A DNA stretch of 64,000 bases from positions 210,850,965-210,914,964 of the forward strand of contig OX352774.1 in the NCBI GenBank assembly GCA_947095535.1. Direction: 5' to 3'. The DNA comes from Poecilobothrus nobilitatus (Eukaryota; Arthropoda; Insecta; Diptera; Dolichopodidae). Each line of letters opens with the position of its first letter. Within the stretch, counting starts at the first letter, position 1. The translations under genes and the position numbers were made by a program. Below, one piece after another: positions 18,401-31,876 of this stretch. Under the pieces are notes generated by a model that saw nothing but the letters and a program-made list of their open reading frames with translations, was not told the DNA's origin and ran no database searches.

Positions 18401-21400
18401 TCACTTTATTTCTTAAGAACTTATTTATTTATAGGTAGGGGAAGCGAAGAACACCTTTCCTTTACAGATGTGGCGAGATTTTAAATCAGAACTTAAATAT
18501 GAAGAAAAAATAGATACTAAACAGAAACTGATTAATGATTACTAAAAAAGATACTAAAAATCATTAAAAATTATTTTATGAAGCTGCTTAACATTATATT
18601 AACAGTTGTTACGAGATAAATTCATAATAAAAGAGTATTTTCAGCTATTAAATATTTTTTTACACCACAAAAAATTAATTTTAAAAGTATATACAAATAA
18701 AAGTTATAGCTCAATATTATCTAATTGTAGTTCCATTTGTAGAAATAGGTTTCAGCAGGTTTTTTCAAGAAATTTAGTTTCTGTTTGATTATTTTAAAAT
18801 TTTAATAATCTTTTAATATGACGACTATAACTGACGCTATTCTACACGATATAAACACAATATATAATGTGTGCTGTATCTATTGTATGATAGAAAAATA
18901 TATATAAGTATATTATTTATTTCATTATATTTTGTATATTTTATTTATATAGTATATGGTATTATATAATGTTTTGAAACATATTTTTTTTTTTATACAT
19001 TTTATTTTTGTTATATTTAAAAATATATATTTTCTATTTATATTTTAATTATTTTAATTTGGTTGATTTGGTTCTTTTATTAGTATAAAAGTATTAATTA
19101 TTATATTTTTATTAGTCGGTGGCTCATACACAAAAAAGTAACATTATATACATAAAATTAAAATAAGGGCACTTTGATTTCTCAATCAATGAATCAATTA
19201 CAACCAGATTAAAAGGTTAAATTATTAATTATCATTTATCATCTTAAAATATGATTTTTTTTATTTTATTAGAAACTGAACTAAAATCAGAATTTCCCAT
19301 AATTTTAGTATATTTAAAAAATGGATTATAAACACAATAGTTAAATCTTTTTTTATTTTTTTAAAAAGAGGAAATTTACCTTAAAATTGAAAATTGTTTT
19401 TTTTTAGTTTTCTACCATAAATAATTTAAGATTTTTCAAAAAATATATAATATAAAAAAAAACAGTATTATAATATTATATAAAAACAAATAACATAAAG
19501 TTTTTTCTTTTTTTTTTTTTTTCAAATACACATATAAAAAATAAATTTTTCTCTTATTAATAGAACAGTTTACAAAAAGATATATCAAAAAGATATATGT
19601 ATAACAGTTTATTTATTTTTTTTTTTTTTTTCAGTCACAAAACAAAAATATTTATTTATATATTAATTTTTTAATTATTTAAAATAAATTTAATAAATTT
19701 TTACCGTGTAGAAAATAAACCAACAATAAAATTAATTTTAAAAATAATAATTAAATAATTATATATAAAAAATTCAAAATTAATATGTATATATATAACT
19801 ATAATTTAAAAAGTTAACAATTCACCAAAAATGTACTAAAACAAAAAAAAAAAAAAAAAAAAACAAAAAATTAAACTACGCAACAACAAAAGTTTTTAAT
19901 TAATTTTTTTATTAAAATTTTTTTATTTTCACACTTAATATTTTTTTATTATTTTTTTTATTATTTGTTTTTTATTTAAATTTATGAAAATTTAAGAATG
20001 AAAAATCATATTTTAATTCAAAATAATCAAAAGAAAATTTAACAAAACTAAATAACACCGAAACCGAAAAAATAAAAAAAAAAATTAAACTAAACAAAAA
20101 AACTAAAAGAACAGAAAAAAAATTTAAAGAAAATTTTCAAAAAAAAAAACGAAAAATAAATTTTTCCGATTTTCCGTATTCAAAAGTAATTTAAACACTA
20201 AAAGAATTCATATATTGTTTTTCATTATTTCAATGGAAATTTTCATTTTTAGAGAATATTTTCAAAAACAAAAAAAAAAAGAGAATAAATTTTGTATTAC
20301 GCACATAAAATAATCCATACAATATATATACATACATATATATATATATATACATATATATAAGAAAACATAAATAGATTAAAATTGATGAGAAATTTTC
20401 CCGTTAAAAAAATTTTTCTTAAAATTTTTTTTTTGTTTTTTGTGTGAGAAAATACACCACAAATTGCAGTGCTGAAATGCGTACACCCCAAAAAAAAACA
20501 AAACAAGCGTTAAATGATCTTTAAATAAATCAGTGGATATATATAAATTAAATGTTTAAGATCAGCTAAATGAAATTAAATGAGATTAAATAAGAAAAGT
20601 AGGATATTAATTAAAATACTATAGTTATGGGTTATCTACCTGTTGATGTCTCATTAAGGCGAAACTATAGTCGTTTTTTTTTTCGTTGTGTCTTTGCACA
20701 AAATATATATAAATTATGAAATTATAACAAATCTGTTTTTTTATTTATTTAAACAAATTTAAAATACTATAGTTAAATTTGTCAAAATTATAAAAATTTT
20801 TAAGTGCTTCATCATCTTTTAGTAACAGAATTAAAAAGAATATTTTCAGTGTAAGAATTTAAGTTACTATACTATTTGAATTTAAATCGTTGACCTTTTA
20901 AGAAGTATCTTTTAAAAAGTTGGAAGGCTGAAAACTTGTTCGTATAAAATCGTATAAAATATTACTTTCGAAGTAGTGGTAAAACTTAAATTCAAACAAG
21001 AAAACTGTAGATATTAATGTTCACTACATAGTCAATGTTCTATTTTAAATAACCACCTAGTAAAAACGTTAAAACTATAATAATTTGATATTTTTAATAT
21101 TTAAAATCGTTATAATTTGCCACATTTTGAAAGAAATATTCCTCCAGAAAATCAATTTTGAACGTAAAATTGTAGAAAAATGAGATAGCAGGAGAAATTC
21201 GTAGGATTTTTCAGTATAACAATTAAAACTTAAAAGTTATATTATTTAAAAATATAAACAACATTGCAGTTCTTGATTAGAACCATCTATATTGTTATAA
21301 AATTAAATTTTCCCAATTTATAATATTTTCAACGTAAAAGAAAATACAATACACTAAATAGTTTAACAACATGACCACTGTACTCCCCCCCCATCTATTT

Positions 21401-23184
21401 CCATTTTAAATTTAATTATCACTGACAAACATCACTGAAAACTAATCAAATTGTAGTACATAATATTATAATTGAGTATTCGTTTTTGTGTAGTATCAAT
21501 TGAGTATTATATTAACTATATTTAAAAAAAAATATTTTTCTGTGTATAAAGTAAATGAAAATTTTCTCGTCCTATTTTTCATTCAATTAAAAAACCAAAC
21601 AAAATCTTTTAACACAAAATAGAAAAATAAAATCAAACATGAGCAGAACACATGAGTTTTTCTATATGTACATAAATCGAATATTTTTTATCGAAAATAA
21701 ATTTTATTTTTAGATAAGATAAGATACATTAGAAAGAAAGAAAGAAAAAAAATAAAAAAAATAAACTATATCTAAGAACAATCATTTAAACATTAAAAAA
21801 AGAAAAATTTTTAATAAAATAATAAAAAAAAAAAAAAATTGAATTAAAATAAAATTTGGAATATTTTATTACATATTAAAATTATTTAAGTACAGATTTG
21901 TAAAATTATATAAGGTAAAAATTTGTTGTACATATGTATCTACATATCTATTGTATAGTTATATATGAAAAAATTATATCATATGATTTATGAATAAATA
22001 TCCTTTAGAAATTGGGTTCCATCAGAGAAATTAAAACCAAAATTCTTCAGGAATATGATATCAAAACACTTAAGTTCAGTTTAAAAAAAAAAAAAAAAAA
22101 AACTCAAGAGTTATTTTAGAAAAGAAGATGAAAATAAACACATATATGATACAGAAATACCTATATAAAAATACATATAGATATAAAGAAAAATTTATAC
22201 CCTGTACTTGTATAACAATTTATTTCAAAATGAATAAAAAATACTAAAACTTAAATGGCCGTTTATGAAAAATTAAAGAAATTATCTTCAAGATCCTAAT
22301 AAAAATTTAGCAAAGAAAAACAATCAAAAAATTCGAAAAATGTGTTTTATTGTTTTTTTATCTTATAGTTAAATTCTCTTAAGTTTCTGATCAAATATAT
22401 TACAATATTGAATATTAATTATAAATTGATACTTTATATATTTAACGAAAGTTTTTTATTTAAAAAAAAAAAATACAAATTTTTTGACTAAAAAAATTTT
22501 CCTACAAAAAACAAAAAAAAAATTGATTTAAAATAAGTTCATTGATCTCTTCTTCGTGTTTTCAATATATACATTTTTTTATATTACATTTTTGGAGTAT
22601 TTTTTTTTTTTAACATACATAAAACAAATATGTATATTGTACATACATACATTCAAAAATAAAAAAAGAAAAAAAAAACTAAAAACAGTGAAACAGTGTA
22701 GGCATATTCATATATTGTTAAAGATGCTGGAGATTTAAAACTAAATAATCAGAAATTAATAATAGGTTATTCTAAAAACAAAATATTTATTTTTTTTTTT
22801 ATATAGCAACACCTGTTAAAATATATTGTGACCGTTTTATAAATTTTGTTTTCTTTATGTTTTTTTTTTTGTTAAAAATAGTTTTTTTCTCCATACACGA
22901 AAACATAAGAATAAAGAATAATAGAACATAAGTATTATATATATATTTACTAATTATATACATACAACTTAAATCTTAAAGAAAAAAATCTTTTTACATA
23001 TCATCAAAATTTGTCATTAAATTAAAGTTCGAACTATATATAAAATTTATAAATCAATTTTGTCACAGTAAACCTTTTTTGGATAAAATTATTTAACTTT
23101 TTGTATTTAAAACTCCATGGTTCAAACTATAATTCAATTTTGGTGATAAGTATCACAAGTCTAACATGATATGGATATGGACTT
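15407..23184. other. Long gene-poor AT-rich interval
   Basis: A/T homopolymers, (TA)n tracts (for example 15521-15540, 17153-17168, 20330-20360) and a (GAAA)n run near 21733-21750. At 16310-16375 there is a C/A-rich patch with repeated CCAAGCCAAAA words, and at 16445-16550 a G/T-rich array of about 15-bp units near GATTTTGTTTTTGGG. Moderately complex stretches near 16790-16870, 17180-17310, 17430-17560 and 18420-18540 may be old transposon fragments, but none shows a recognisable domain. Non-coding Rbp9 exons cannot be excluded. Confidence 0.5.
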
Positions 23185-23258
23185 TTATGATTGTCTTTTA
23201 CTACGTTAGACTTAATTTTTGTTTAAATCTAATCTAACGTAGTAAAAGACAATCATAA
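23185..23258. repeat. Perfect 26-bp inverted repeat with 22-nt loop
   Basis: Arms 23185-23210 and 23233-23258 are exact reverse complements over 26 bases (TTATGATTGTC...), separated by 22 bases. The arms have a balanced composition unlike the surrounding DNA. A transcript from either strand would fold into a 74-nt hairpin. It could be a young palindromic transposon remnant, a hairpin RNA, or a miRNA-like precursor. Fully paired arms fit a recent palindrome better than a typical miRNA, which usually has bulges. Confidence 0.95.
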
Positions 23259-23444
23259 GACTGACAGTGAAAAAAAAAAATTTATTAAAAACAATATCAA
23301 CTCATATTTTTAGATATTTGGTTAAAAATCTTAAGTTACTAAATTTGTGGTAAGTTTTATATGCCCTTATAAATAAATAAAAAACGGGAATAAAAAATTT
23401 TCTATCTGTATTTTATATGCCTGGTAATATGTTTTTCTTTTAAA

Positions 23445-23658
23445 ATTAAAACAACTTTTTTTTTTTTAATGCATTTCTCTGCCACATGAATGTGAGCAGG
23501 AAATTACACAGCCTTTCCTGTTCAGGCGTGGCTGTAAATGTCGTAAGGGGGAATAACTCTTACGACGTGTATGGGATTCGAACCCACACTACCTCGATGT
23601 TTGCAGCGCATTTTATACGCTCTTACCCAGTAGGCCATCGAAGCCCCTATTAAAACAA
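23445..23658 (-). mobile_element. tRNA-derived SINE with target duplications
   Basis: The SINE body is 23455-23648, read on the minus strand. It starts GGGGCTTCGATGGCCTACTGG, which includes a pol III A box, and about 42 nt later has a perfect B box, GGTTCGAATCC. A tRNA-unrelated part follows, and it ends in a poly(A) tail (T run on the plus strand at 23456-23468). It is flanked by exact 10-bp duplications ATTAAAACAA at 23445-23454 and 23649-23658. It is not a functional tRNA because the 3' side has no sequence pairing with the GGGGCTT acceptor strand. The intact boxes and exact duplications indicate a fairly recent insertion. Confidence 0.93.
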
Positions 23659-24589
23659 TTGTTGTCCTTTCAACAGAATTCTATATACATAGTTATTTTG
23701 GAAATAGATTAGAAAATGATTGTCATTTTTTTTCAAATTTCATTATTATTTGTTTCTTTTGATTATTTGGAAACTTTTGAAACAAAATAGTGATATTATA
23801 TCAAATTTCAAAAAGACTTGAAGACTAAAAAACTATTATTGCTCTTGATGTTGATTGTGATGAGATATTGGAAAACCACCAACAAAATTTAATTTGTTTT
23901 AATTTATTTTGATTATTAACAATTGAAAAATGTATTTTAATTTTATTTTTTAATTTATAAATTAATATTACAATTCACATAGCATAATGCAATATTACTA
24001 AACCTTTGACTACTACAAGACCATATTACATATAGGTCCAATACTATTATTAATTTATTTATTTAATGGAATTTTAGATTTGATTACATAATCACAATAT
24101 TTCCTATCTTCAGAATATTTAGATATGTATATGCATATATGATATTTTGAATTAAAAGAAATATTATAGTTGGAGTCTGGAAAAAGCGTAATTAACATTG
24201 ATCTTGAAACCAACTCTTAAATCCTTGCTAATTATTTTTTTTTTTCACATATGTATATATTTTTTTCTATATAATATAACAGAATTTAAAATAGTGGAGG
24301 CTGCCACCCCCAAACCCCTGCTTAACAAATTACTGAAACTCGGATTTTGTACAAACTCTATAAGGTTTTTTCCAATTATTTTTTTACATAATATTAGCTC
24401 CCATTATATTTATCAGGTATTAAAATTATAAAAAGGAGGCTTTCTTACTAATAAGGTTTCTTTGAGAATTGAAACTTTTTTCGCGAATAAAGTCTCATTT
24501 CTCATTGAATGTGAAATAAAGTTTAAAAGGTTTATTACAGAAGCCTTTATAGGAGATCCCACTAGCAGATTTGTTTACAATTAATAAAA
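23659..24589. other. Intergenic DNA, no gene seen
   Basis: AT-rich. The 24285-24330 patch (GGAGGCTGCCACCCCC and following bases) is unusually G+C rich for this window and may belong to an old mobile element extending to the SINE-like sequence at 24590-24672. The open frame at 24198-24431 has no recognisable features. Confidence 0.45.
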
Positions 24590-24672
24590 CTTTCTACCTG
24601 TACATGATTTTAAATACCATTCACTCGATTAATAAACCACGTGCTTAACCACTAGACCACCGATGTCCCTAT
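24590..24672 (-). mobile_element. Degenerate tRNA-derived SINE head
   Basis: Read on the minus strand from 24672: GGGACATCGGTGGTCTAGTGGTTAAGCACGTGG. GTGGTCTAGTGGTTAAG is the D-arm/A-box sequence of a tRNA. About 30 bases further on, GGTATTTAAAATC stands where a B box would be and is heavily decayed. The 3' boundary is unclear and no target duplication is evident. The tRNA-like head differs from the SINE at 23455-23648, so it is probably another family. Confidence 0.6.
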
Positions 24673-25528
24673 ATTTAATATATTTGTTGAATTTAAAATG
24701 GGGGAAAAAAATAACCAAAGACTATCATCACCTAATTAGAGAGATATAACAACATTGTTCATCAAAACTGTAAGGTTTTTAAAAAAAAAATCACGAACCG
24801 AACCCTTATAAAAAAAAAAACTGTATTAATCAGCATAACATTATACAATATACTTATTTATTTTAAATTTATTAGTGTTTTTAAACTATTCTTTAGAATT
24901 ATTTATAACCATGTACATATATTAGTATACAATATGTTATAGTAAAACTAAAATATAACATATTCTTCACGAACGCTTACAACTTGTATTTCTTCTGTAT
25001 ATAAATATTAGAATATTTCGAAATTTTTAAATAAATTATTAATTTTTAAAAAATTTTAAATTTTATTATAAATTATTATAGGTATATTCATACATATTTA
25101 TCAAAAGTTTTAAAATTTTTTTTTCTACACTTTATTTTTTTTTTTATCTTACATTTTATATATATTTTAATACATAGAATGATTTGTTTCTAATAAATTA
25201 TTTGTGCAGAGAATTGTAAATTTTTATATTAAAAAAAAACAAAATTACGCGAATAGAAGGGTGAAAAAAAAATGAATGAAAACTCCCTCCTATATAAAAA
25301 AAAAAAAAAACAACCCAATCTAACTTGCACATAATTCCAGTTATACACAATATGTGATTCTTTTTTTTTTTTTTATTTTGCGCTTCAAATAACTATTTAA
25401 AATTTATAGGTCAAAAAGTCAACAACACATTTATATATGTACTGATTCGTATAAAACATATATGTACATATTCATAATATAATATATATAAATTTTTATT
25501 ATAACTTGACTTGACTATATTATATACA

Positions 25529-25569
<41 letters not shown>

Positions 25570-28363
25570 CACTAGGATACAATATTATACTGGGATTTTG
25601 AAAAGTTAATTTTTTTACAAATTTAAAATGAAAACTATAACAGTTTTATATATGCAATACTCCCCTCACTTTAATTATTAATAGTTTCTTAAATTTAAGT
25701 TTCGAAAATTCTCTAAAAATTTTTACTAATTTACAAAACTGCATAGTTCTAATATATATAGTTAATTATTACTAATAAATAATTAAAAAAAAAAAAATAT
25801 TTAAAATCTTTTTCAAATTTTAGCTTTTATTTAAAAAAAAAAAAAAAAAACCACTCCCTAATCCTTTTGATAAAAAATTATTAAAATTGAGTAGATAGAT
25901 AGATACCTACCAATTTATAAAAGTACATATATATGTATTTAATTTTTTTTTTTTTTAAGAACTATAATTAAAATTATAAATATATAATATGTACTTATTC
26001 TAAATTTCCAAAAAAAATAAAACTAATCGAAATCCGAATGTTTCTTTTTTTTTTTTTATTAGATTTGCATATTATTAGGCGAACATTATAAATTTTATCT
26101 CTACTTTATTCAAATTTTATTAAAATACCATATATTTTGTGAATACATAAATATGTATAATAAAAAAATCTAATATCAAATAAAATTTATTTTAATTTTT
26201 TTGATTTTTTTTTTTGGATTTAAATTCCATATTAAAATATTTTTAAATTACACTTTTTATTTATAAACTGATTAAAGCAATGATTGTATTATAATTTTAT
26301 TAATAATTTTTTTTATTAATGATGGGTTTAAAATAAATAAAAAATTTTTACTACTAACTTTTTTTTTTCAAAATTTTCACAAGAATATTTTAGGGTTTAT
26401 TTTTTTTTTTTTAGGTTTTTCACAATAAAACACACGAACCCTTCGACAATTAAAAAGTACGAATCACTACTACCGACAAATCAATACAAAAACAAAACAA
26501 AAAGAAAAAAATAACATTTTAATGATCATTTTTCATTCTGAAAATTACTCTAGATTTTCAAAAAAAAAAAAAAAGGAATACATAAGTAAAAAATGAAATA
26601 AAATGACAACTAAATGTGAAAAAACAATTAGAAAAACATAAAAAAAAAAAAAAAAAAAATGAAAAAACACTATCAGTTGTACTATTAATTTATTCCTATT
26701 TCTTTTTTTTTTTTTAATGAATATTGCTTTTGTATGAGTGTTTTCGCAGAAAAATAGTAAATTTTCTTGTTTTTTTTTTTTTGGTTCTCTCTACTTTTCT
26801 GTTTCTTCTTCGGGATTTTTATTTACCATTAAATCCTAAATACAATATAACGAGAAAAAAAAAAAAACAGAAAAAAATGATGCAAGGCGAAAAAAAAAAA
26901 CAAATTCTGAATAAAAGTTGAATAAACGACATGAAAAATTTAAAAAAAAGAGATACCTACATATTGTAGTACATGGAAAAAAAAATTTAAGAATGAATAA
27001 AATTATAAAAATCTTAAAATCCATAAAAATTTTAGAATATTTTTTTGCAACTGATTCAGTTAAATTTAAAAAATAAAATAGCATAAACTCAAATACTCAA
27101 TAGAAAAAAAAAAAATAAATACGGTTAAAATTTTTGTGCATAAATTTCTATACATACTCATATATAAAAAAAAAAAAAATATTTTTTTTTTTAAATTGAG
27201 AAAAATCACAACAAAACACAGCATCACATCACACATTTATTAATAAAAAACATCAAAAAATATGCATTATAGATACATATACTGGAAAAAAAAAACTAAT
27301 GCATCCTACAAATACAAAAACCACTACAAAATCGCCCACCTTCTTTATTTTATCTTCGTCACCATAATTTTAATCACAATCATTACCTAATAATAACAAT
27401 ATTTACTTTAAAAAAAAAAAAAAAAAACTCTGTATGTATATTATATAGTACCTATATTGAAATTTAAAATAGCGCAACAACAGTTATATGTAATTCATAA
27501 AATTTAACTAATAAAATATACTTTCCATTAACCTATAACAGCAGTATCATCTATAACTAAAAGAATATCTCAGAATGGAGGAAAATTCTATGGAAACTTT
27601 AAATACATTTAACATAAAAAAAAAAATTTGCTTAAAAAAACGGTTTTTTTTGTTAATTTTTTATTCTCTTATTCTACGTTCTCAATTTTACTCATGTCAT
27701 GTTACACATGCATATATGAATGGATTATATTTTATGAGGATATTAACATATTAATACTATAGTTATATAATTTTGTGCATTTCCGTTTTTTCTCAATTTT
27801 TGCAAAAATTATTCTCTCTCTCACACACATACACACATAAAAAAAAAAATTTTATATAGGACTAGAAACTTAAAAAAAAAAAAAACAAAAAGGATATGTA
27901 TTCCTTTTCCTCAATAAAACTGATCCTGTATTTGAATATTTTGTGAGTGTGTATGAGTATGTAAAAATATAAAAATGTTTGTATGTTTAAATATAAAAAT
28001 ATTCAATATTATAATTGATCCCGAGTTCCGATTTTTTTTTTTTTTTTTTTGTTATTTATGTTGTAAAAACATTATAAGAATTGAGTGGTGCAAAAAAATT
28101 TCATGTTAATTTGTGTTTTGTTTTTTTTTTTGTTTTTTTTGTTAATAGTAAAATGTAACATTGTAAATGAAATTCTTATACACATAAAATACATAAGAAA
28201 AAAAAAAAATTATATGTTACCTATATAAGTAACAAAATAATATGTACTTATATACATGAATATTTTACTGGATGAAAGTTTACATATTAAAAAAAAACAA
28301 AAAGCAAAGAAAAATTTAATACCGAATGGAAAAGATCCAAGAAACTGTAACGAATTGTAAACC
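24673..28363. other. Gene-poor AT-rich interval
   Basis: Contains a (TA)n microsatellite at about 25534-25567 and numerous A runs of 12-20 bases. No sustained open frame or RNA gene is supported. Confidence 0.6.
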
Positions 28364-28590
28364 GGAAACGACAATTGCAAAAAATATATAATGAAATGAT
28401 GTTATTGTCGCGAAAAAATACAAAAATTCAAAAAAATTTTCTTACATATTAAATTTTTTTATATATGGTATGTATGTAAATTCATATTGTGAAAAAAACG
28501 AAAATTATGAAAATGTAGAATATGAAATTTTATATTTTATTTCGCGACATTAACATCATATTATTATATGCTTTTGTAGTTGACGTTTCC
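28364..28590. repeat. MITE-like long inverted repeat (55-bp arms)
   Basis: Arms 28364-28418 and 28536-28590 are inverted copies over about 55 bp with roughly ten differences; both contain GGAAACG, ATGATGTTA and TGTCGCGAAA. A 117-bp AT-rich centre has no open frame. The total of 227 bp with long ends and no coding capacity fits a MITE or fold-back element, though no clear target duplication is visible. The two arms are mutually diverged, so it is not a recent palindrome. Confidence 0.85.
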
Positions 28591-28706
28591 AATTTCAGGG
28601 TTGTTGTTTTGTATTCATCTGATAAAAAGATTATTTAAATTGAATTAAAACTTTATTATACATATTATATTAAATTGTAAATGTGAAAAATAATGAAAAT
28701 TTTAAT

Positions 28707-28731
28707 ATATTATTATTATTATTATTATTAT
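28707..28731. repeat. (TTA)n microsatellite
   Basis: About eight copies of the trinucleotide TTA in the interval between the MITE-like repeat and the 28998 palindrome. Confidence 0.95.
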
Positions 28732-28997
28732 CTTTACTAATCATTTATTTATATAAAACAAAAAAAAATACAATTACTTAGTTATTTTGCAATATACAGA
28801 GCTATATGGGATACAAAATTCTATAAATAATCTTAACCTGAGGTTTAACAAAATCTTTTAACAGATTATAGAATTTTATTTCTTTATTTTACAAAAAAAG
28901 ATTATATTATATTTAAAATTAGATTTAATTTATAATTTAGTGTCTAATAAAAGAAAACAAATACAATATTATTAAATAACGTAGAAATATTACTTTT

Positions 28998-29034
28998 ATA
29001 ATGTTTATAAACACAATATGTTTATAAACATTAT
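28998..29034. repeat. Perfect 16-bp palindrome built on TGTTTATAAACA
   Basis: Arms 28998-29013 and 29019-29034 are exact inverted copies with a 5-base loop. Each arm contains the near-self-complementary word TGTTTATAAACA (complete or nearly so), giving up to four forkhead-type TGTTTA/TAAACA words in 37 bp. Regulatory use is speculative, since the words are also cheap to form in AT-rich DNA. Confidence 0.75.
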
Positions 29035-31844
29035 ATTATTATTCTGATATTAGAATATTAATTGAATTTTTTATTTTTTTTTTTTTTTGTATAAGTTACC
29101 GGCAAAAATCGAATCCGATTGCATTAGTTATCCAATCGAATACAAATTTTACAATTAAGTGTTAATTAAATTTTGCATACTTTAAATAGAATAAATATTG
29201 AAAATAAATACATATTTTAATCATTTAAATCGAATTTGTTAATATTTATTTAATGTTTGCTTAAATAGATAACTGATAAAAATTGAATGTAAATGACATG
29301 TAAATTATAAGAAAGTTTAAAATTTATTACTATTTATTTCATATTTAATTCTAGATAACTATTTAAAATTGACGAGAAATAGATAATATATATATTTATA
29401 TTAATTATAAGAAAATGGAAAATTTAAAAAAAAAATTATAGCTATAAAAGATTACATACAACAGATGATAGATAAGCTCCAAATAAATATTAAAAATTCT
29501 TTTAATTGGAACATAAGATGATCCACATTCGAAAAAAAGAGGTTCCATAAACTTCCTATATTCATATTTTTGTATACTTATGTTAAATTAAAAATTCAAA
29601 ACCAACTGATCAGATAAATTTTAGGATTGATAAAGGTGGAATATATATAACTTATGTTTATAGCTACAAATAAAGGTAGTGTTTTATAATAAATATATGT
29701 ATCATATTTTTGTTAGTAGATTCTATGTATAATTTTGAACAAATTTAAAATATAAACATGATTTAAAATGATTTTTTTTTACTCACTTCTGAATTCTGAC
29801 ACAAATATGTTTTTTTTTTTTTTTGTAGGTAACACTTTTTTTTTTTTTTTGTTTTTCTTTTAAATAAAAATCAATAAATTATAAATAAAATTAAAATATA
29901 ATCGTATATAATATTAAAAGTAAAAAAAAAAATTTATAAGAATATACCTATTGTATGTGATCTATTAAATTCTGTTTACATTTCAGTAAACATTTATAAA
30001 TGAAAGATTAGATAATATGCATAAAAATATGTACGTATACTTTTAGATAAAATTTGTATATATGTACATATATAAATATAATATAACTATATATTATTTT
30101 TAATATAAAATATATGACGTAATATATATACGTTTATTTACCTGTAATATTTGTATGTTTTTCTCTTTTTTTTTTTTTTTTACAAATAAATTTGTAAATA
30201 AATCCTTTTTAGTTTTTTTTTTTTCTTTATATGCACATAAATGTTGTTATACAAATATTTAATTTTTTTTTTTCTGTTGTTTTTATTTTTTATTGTTATT
30301 AAATTATTACTATATAGGTATATAAAAATTTTACTCACTTTACTCACTTTTCTTTTAAATGTTACTTTTTTGTTTTATTTCAAAAAAAAAAAAATAAATA
30401 ACAAAATTGTATTTTTAATTCAGTTTCTGTATATATTACGTTTTTTTTTCTCTTTTTTTTTTTTTAAAGTATATATATATTGTTGTAGTATTTTAATAGA
30501 ATATAATATTAATTATAATCTAAATAATACACTAAAAATATTTTTTTTTTTATTTTAAATTTTTGTTTGAATAAATATAAAAAAAAAAAATTATTAAAAT
30601 TGCACTTTACAAATATTTTACTATATATATATATATATGTATATGTATTATATATGTACCTATGTATAGTTTATATTTTAAGTAAATTTATTTTTTTTAC
30701 TACTAAAATTGGAAAATAATTTATATATAGTTATAAAATGAAATTATACATATAAATAATACATACATAGATATATTTACTATTAAAAAAAAAAAAAAAA
30801 AAAAAACTATTTGAAAATTTGAAATCTTTATCATAACATTAATATAATACATATGTATATATTGCAATTTTTTCCTTGCATATAATATACTCCATCATTA
30901 TGGGAAAATTAAAAGGATCACTAACACATACTAATAATATAAATATATAAGGGTATTTTTATATGAAAACAAGAGAAAATCACAATCAGTTTTTCACTAC
31001 ATTAAAAAAAAAAAAAAACAAAAAAACAAATCAAATATTTGTTAAAAGGAGAAATTTATTCTAGGCACAAAAAAAAAAAAAAAAAAACAAAACAAAAAGT
31101 GCAATGAATACTTAAGTATTAAAATTGAATTACTGTAAATTTTGTTTTTTTTTTTGTTTTGCATCAGAAGAAAAACCGAAAAAAGAACAGCTAAAAATAA
31201 AGCTTTTATAGTTCTGTTTTTTTTTTTTTTTTGTTTATAGCAAAAGAGAGAAACTAGTAAAATTTGGAGGCTCTATAAAGAAAGCTTTTATTCCATATGT
31301 TTGTTAATAACAACAATAAAATAATACTTTTATATACGAGTATAGAAAATGTTGCTACTGCTGAATGCTGATGCTTTTTAAAATATTTTTGTTGTCGTTA
31401 TTTTTTTTATTATTGTTATTAGTGCTACATATACATACACATATTAATATATATGTACATATATTAATTTGTCAATGGCTTTTAATGCATTTTTCTTTTC
31501 ACATGTATAATAAAATAAAAATACATAATATATTTTTACATAAAAATGTATTTTTATTAATCCTCACGAATCCTGATTTTGTTTTTCTATTTTCTATTTT
31601 TGTTTTTTTTTTATTTTTTACGTCGATAAAATTTTTTATACGTACATATATATATATAAGATTCGTAGGTATTGAATTTTTTTTTCTACTAGAGAAAAAA
31701 AAAATGTTCGAACCCGGAAATTTGCAATGTATTTAAAATTTTACTATAATTAAATAAATTTCAAAGAAAAAAAAATTATTTTTATTCACTTTTCACTATT
31801 TTATTGTTAAGTTATTACCGTATTAATTATTTAAAAGAAAAATA

Positions 31845-31876
<32 letters not shown>

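Noticed and set aside
23455..23648. Functional tRNA gene on the minus strand
   Set aside because: A and B boxes are present, but the 5' GGGGCTT has no pairing partner downstream, and the tail and target duplications show a SINE.
30241..31736. Hydrophobic open frames at 30241-30558 and 31365-31736 resembling membrane proteins
   Set aside because: The Phe/Leu/Ile runs come from poly-T tracts, with no conserved motifs or plausible gene structure.
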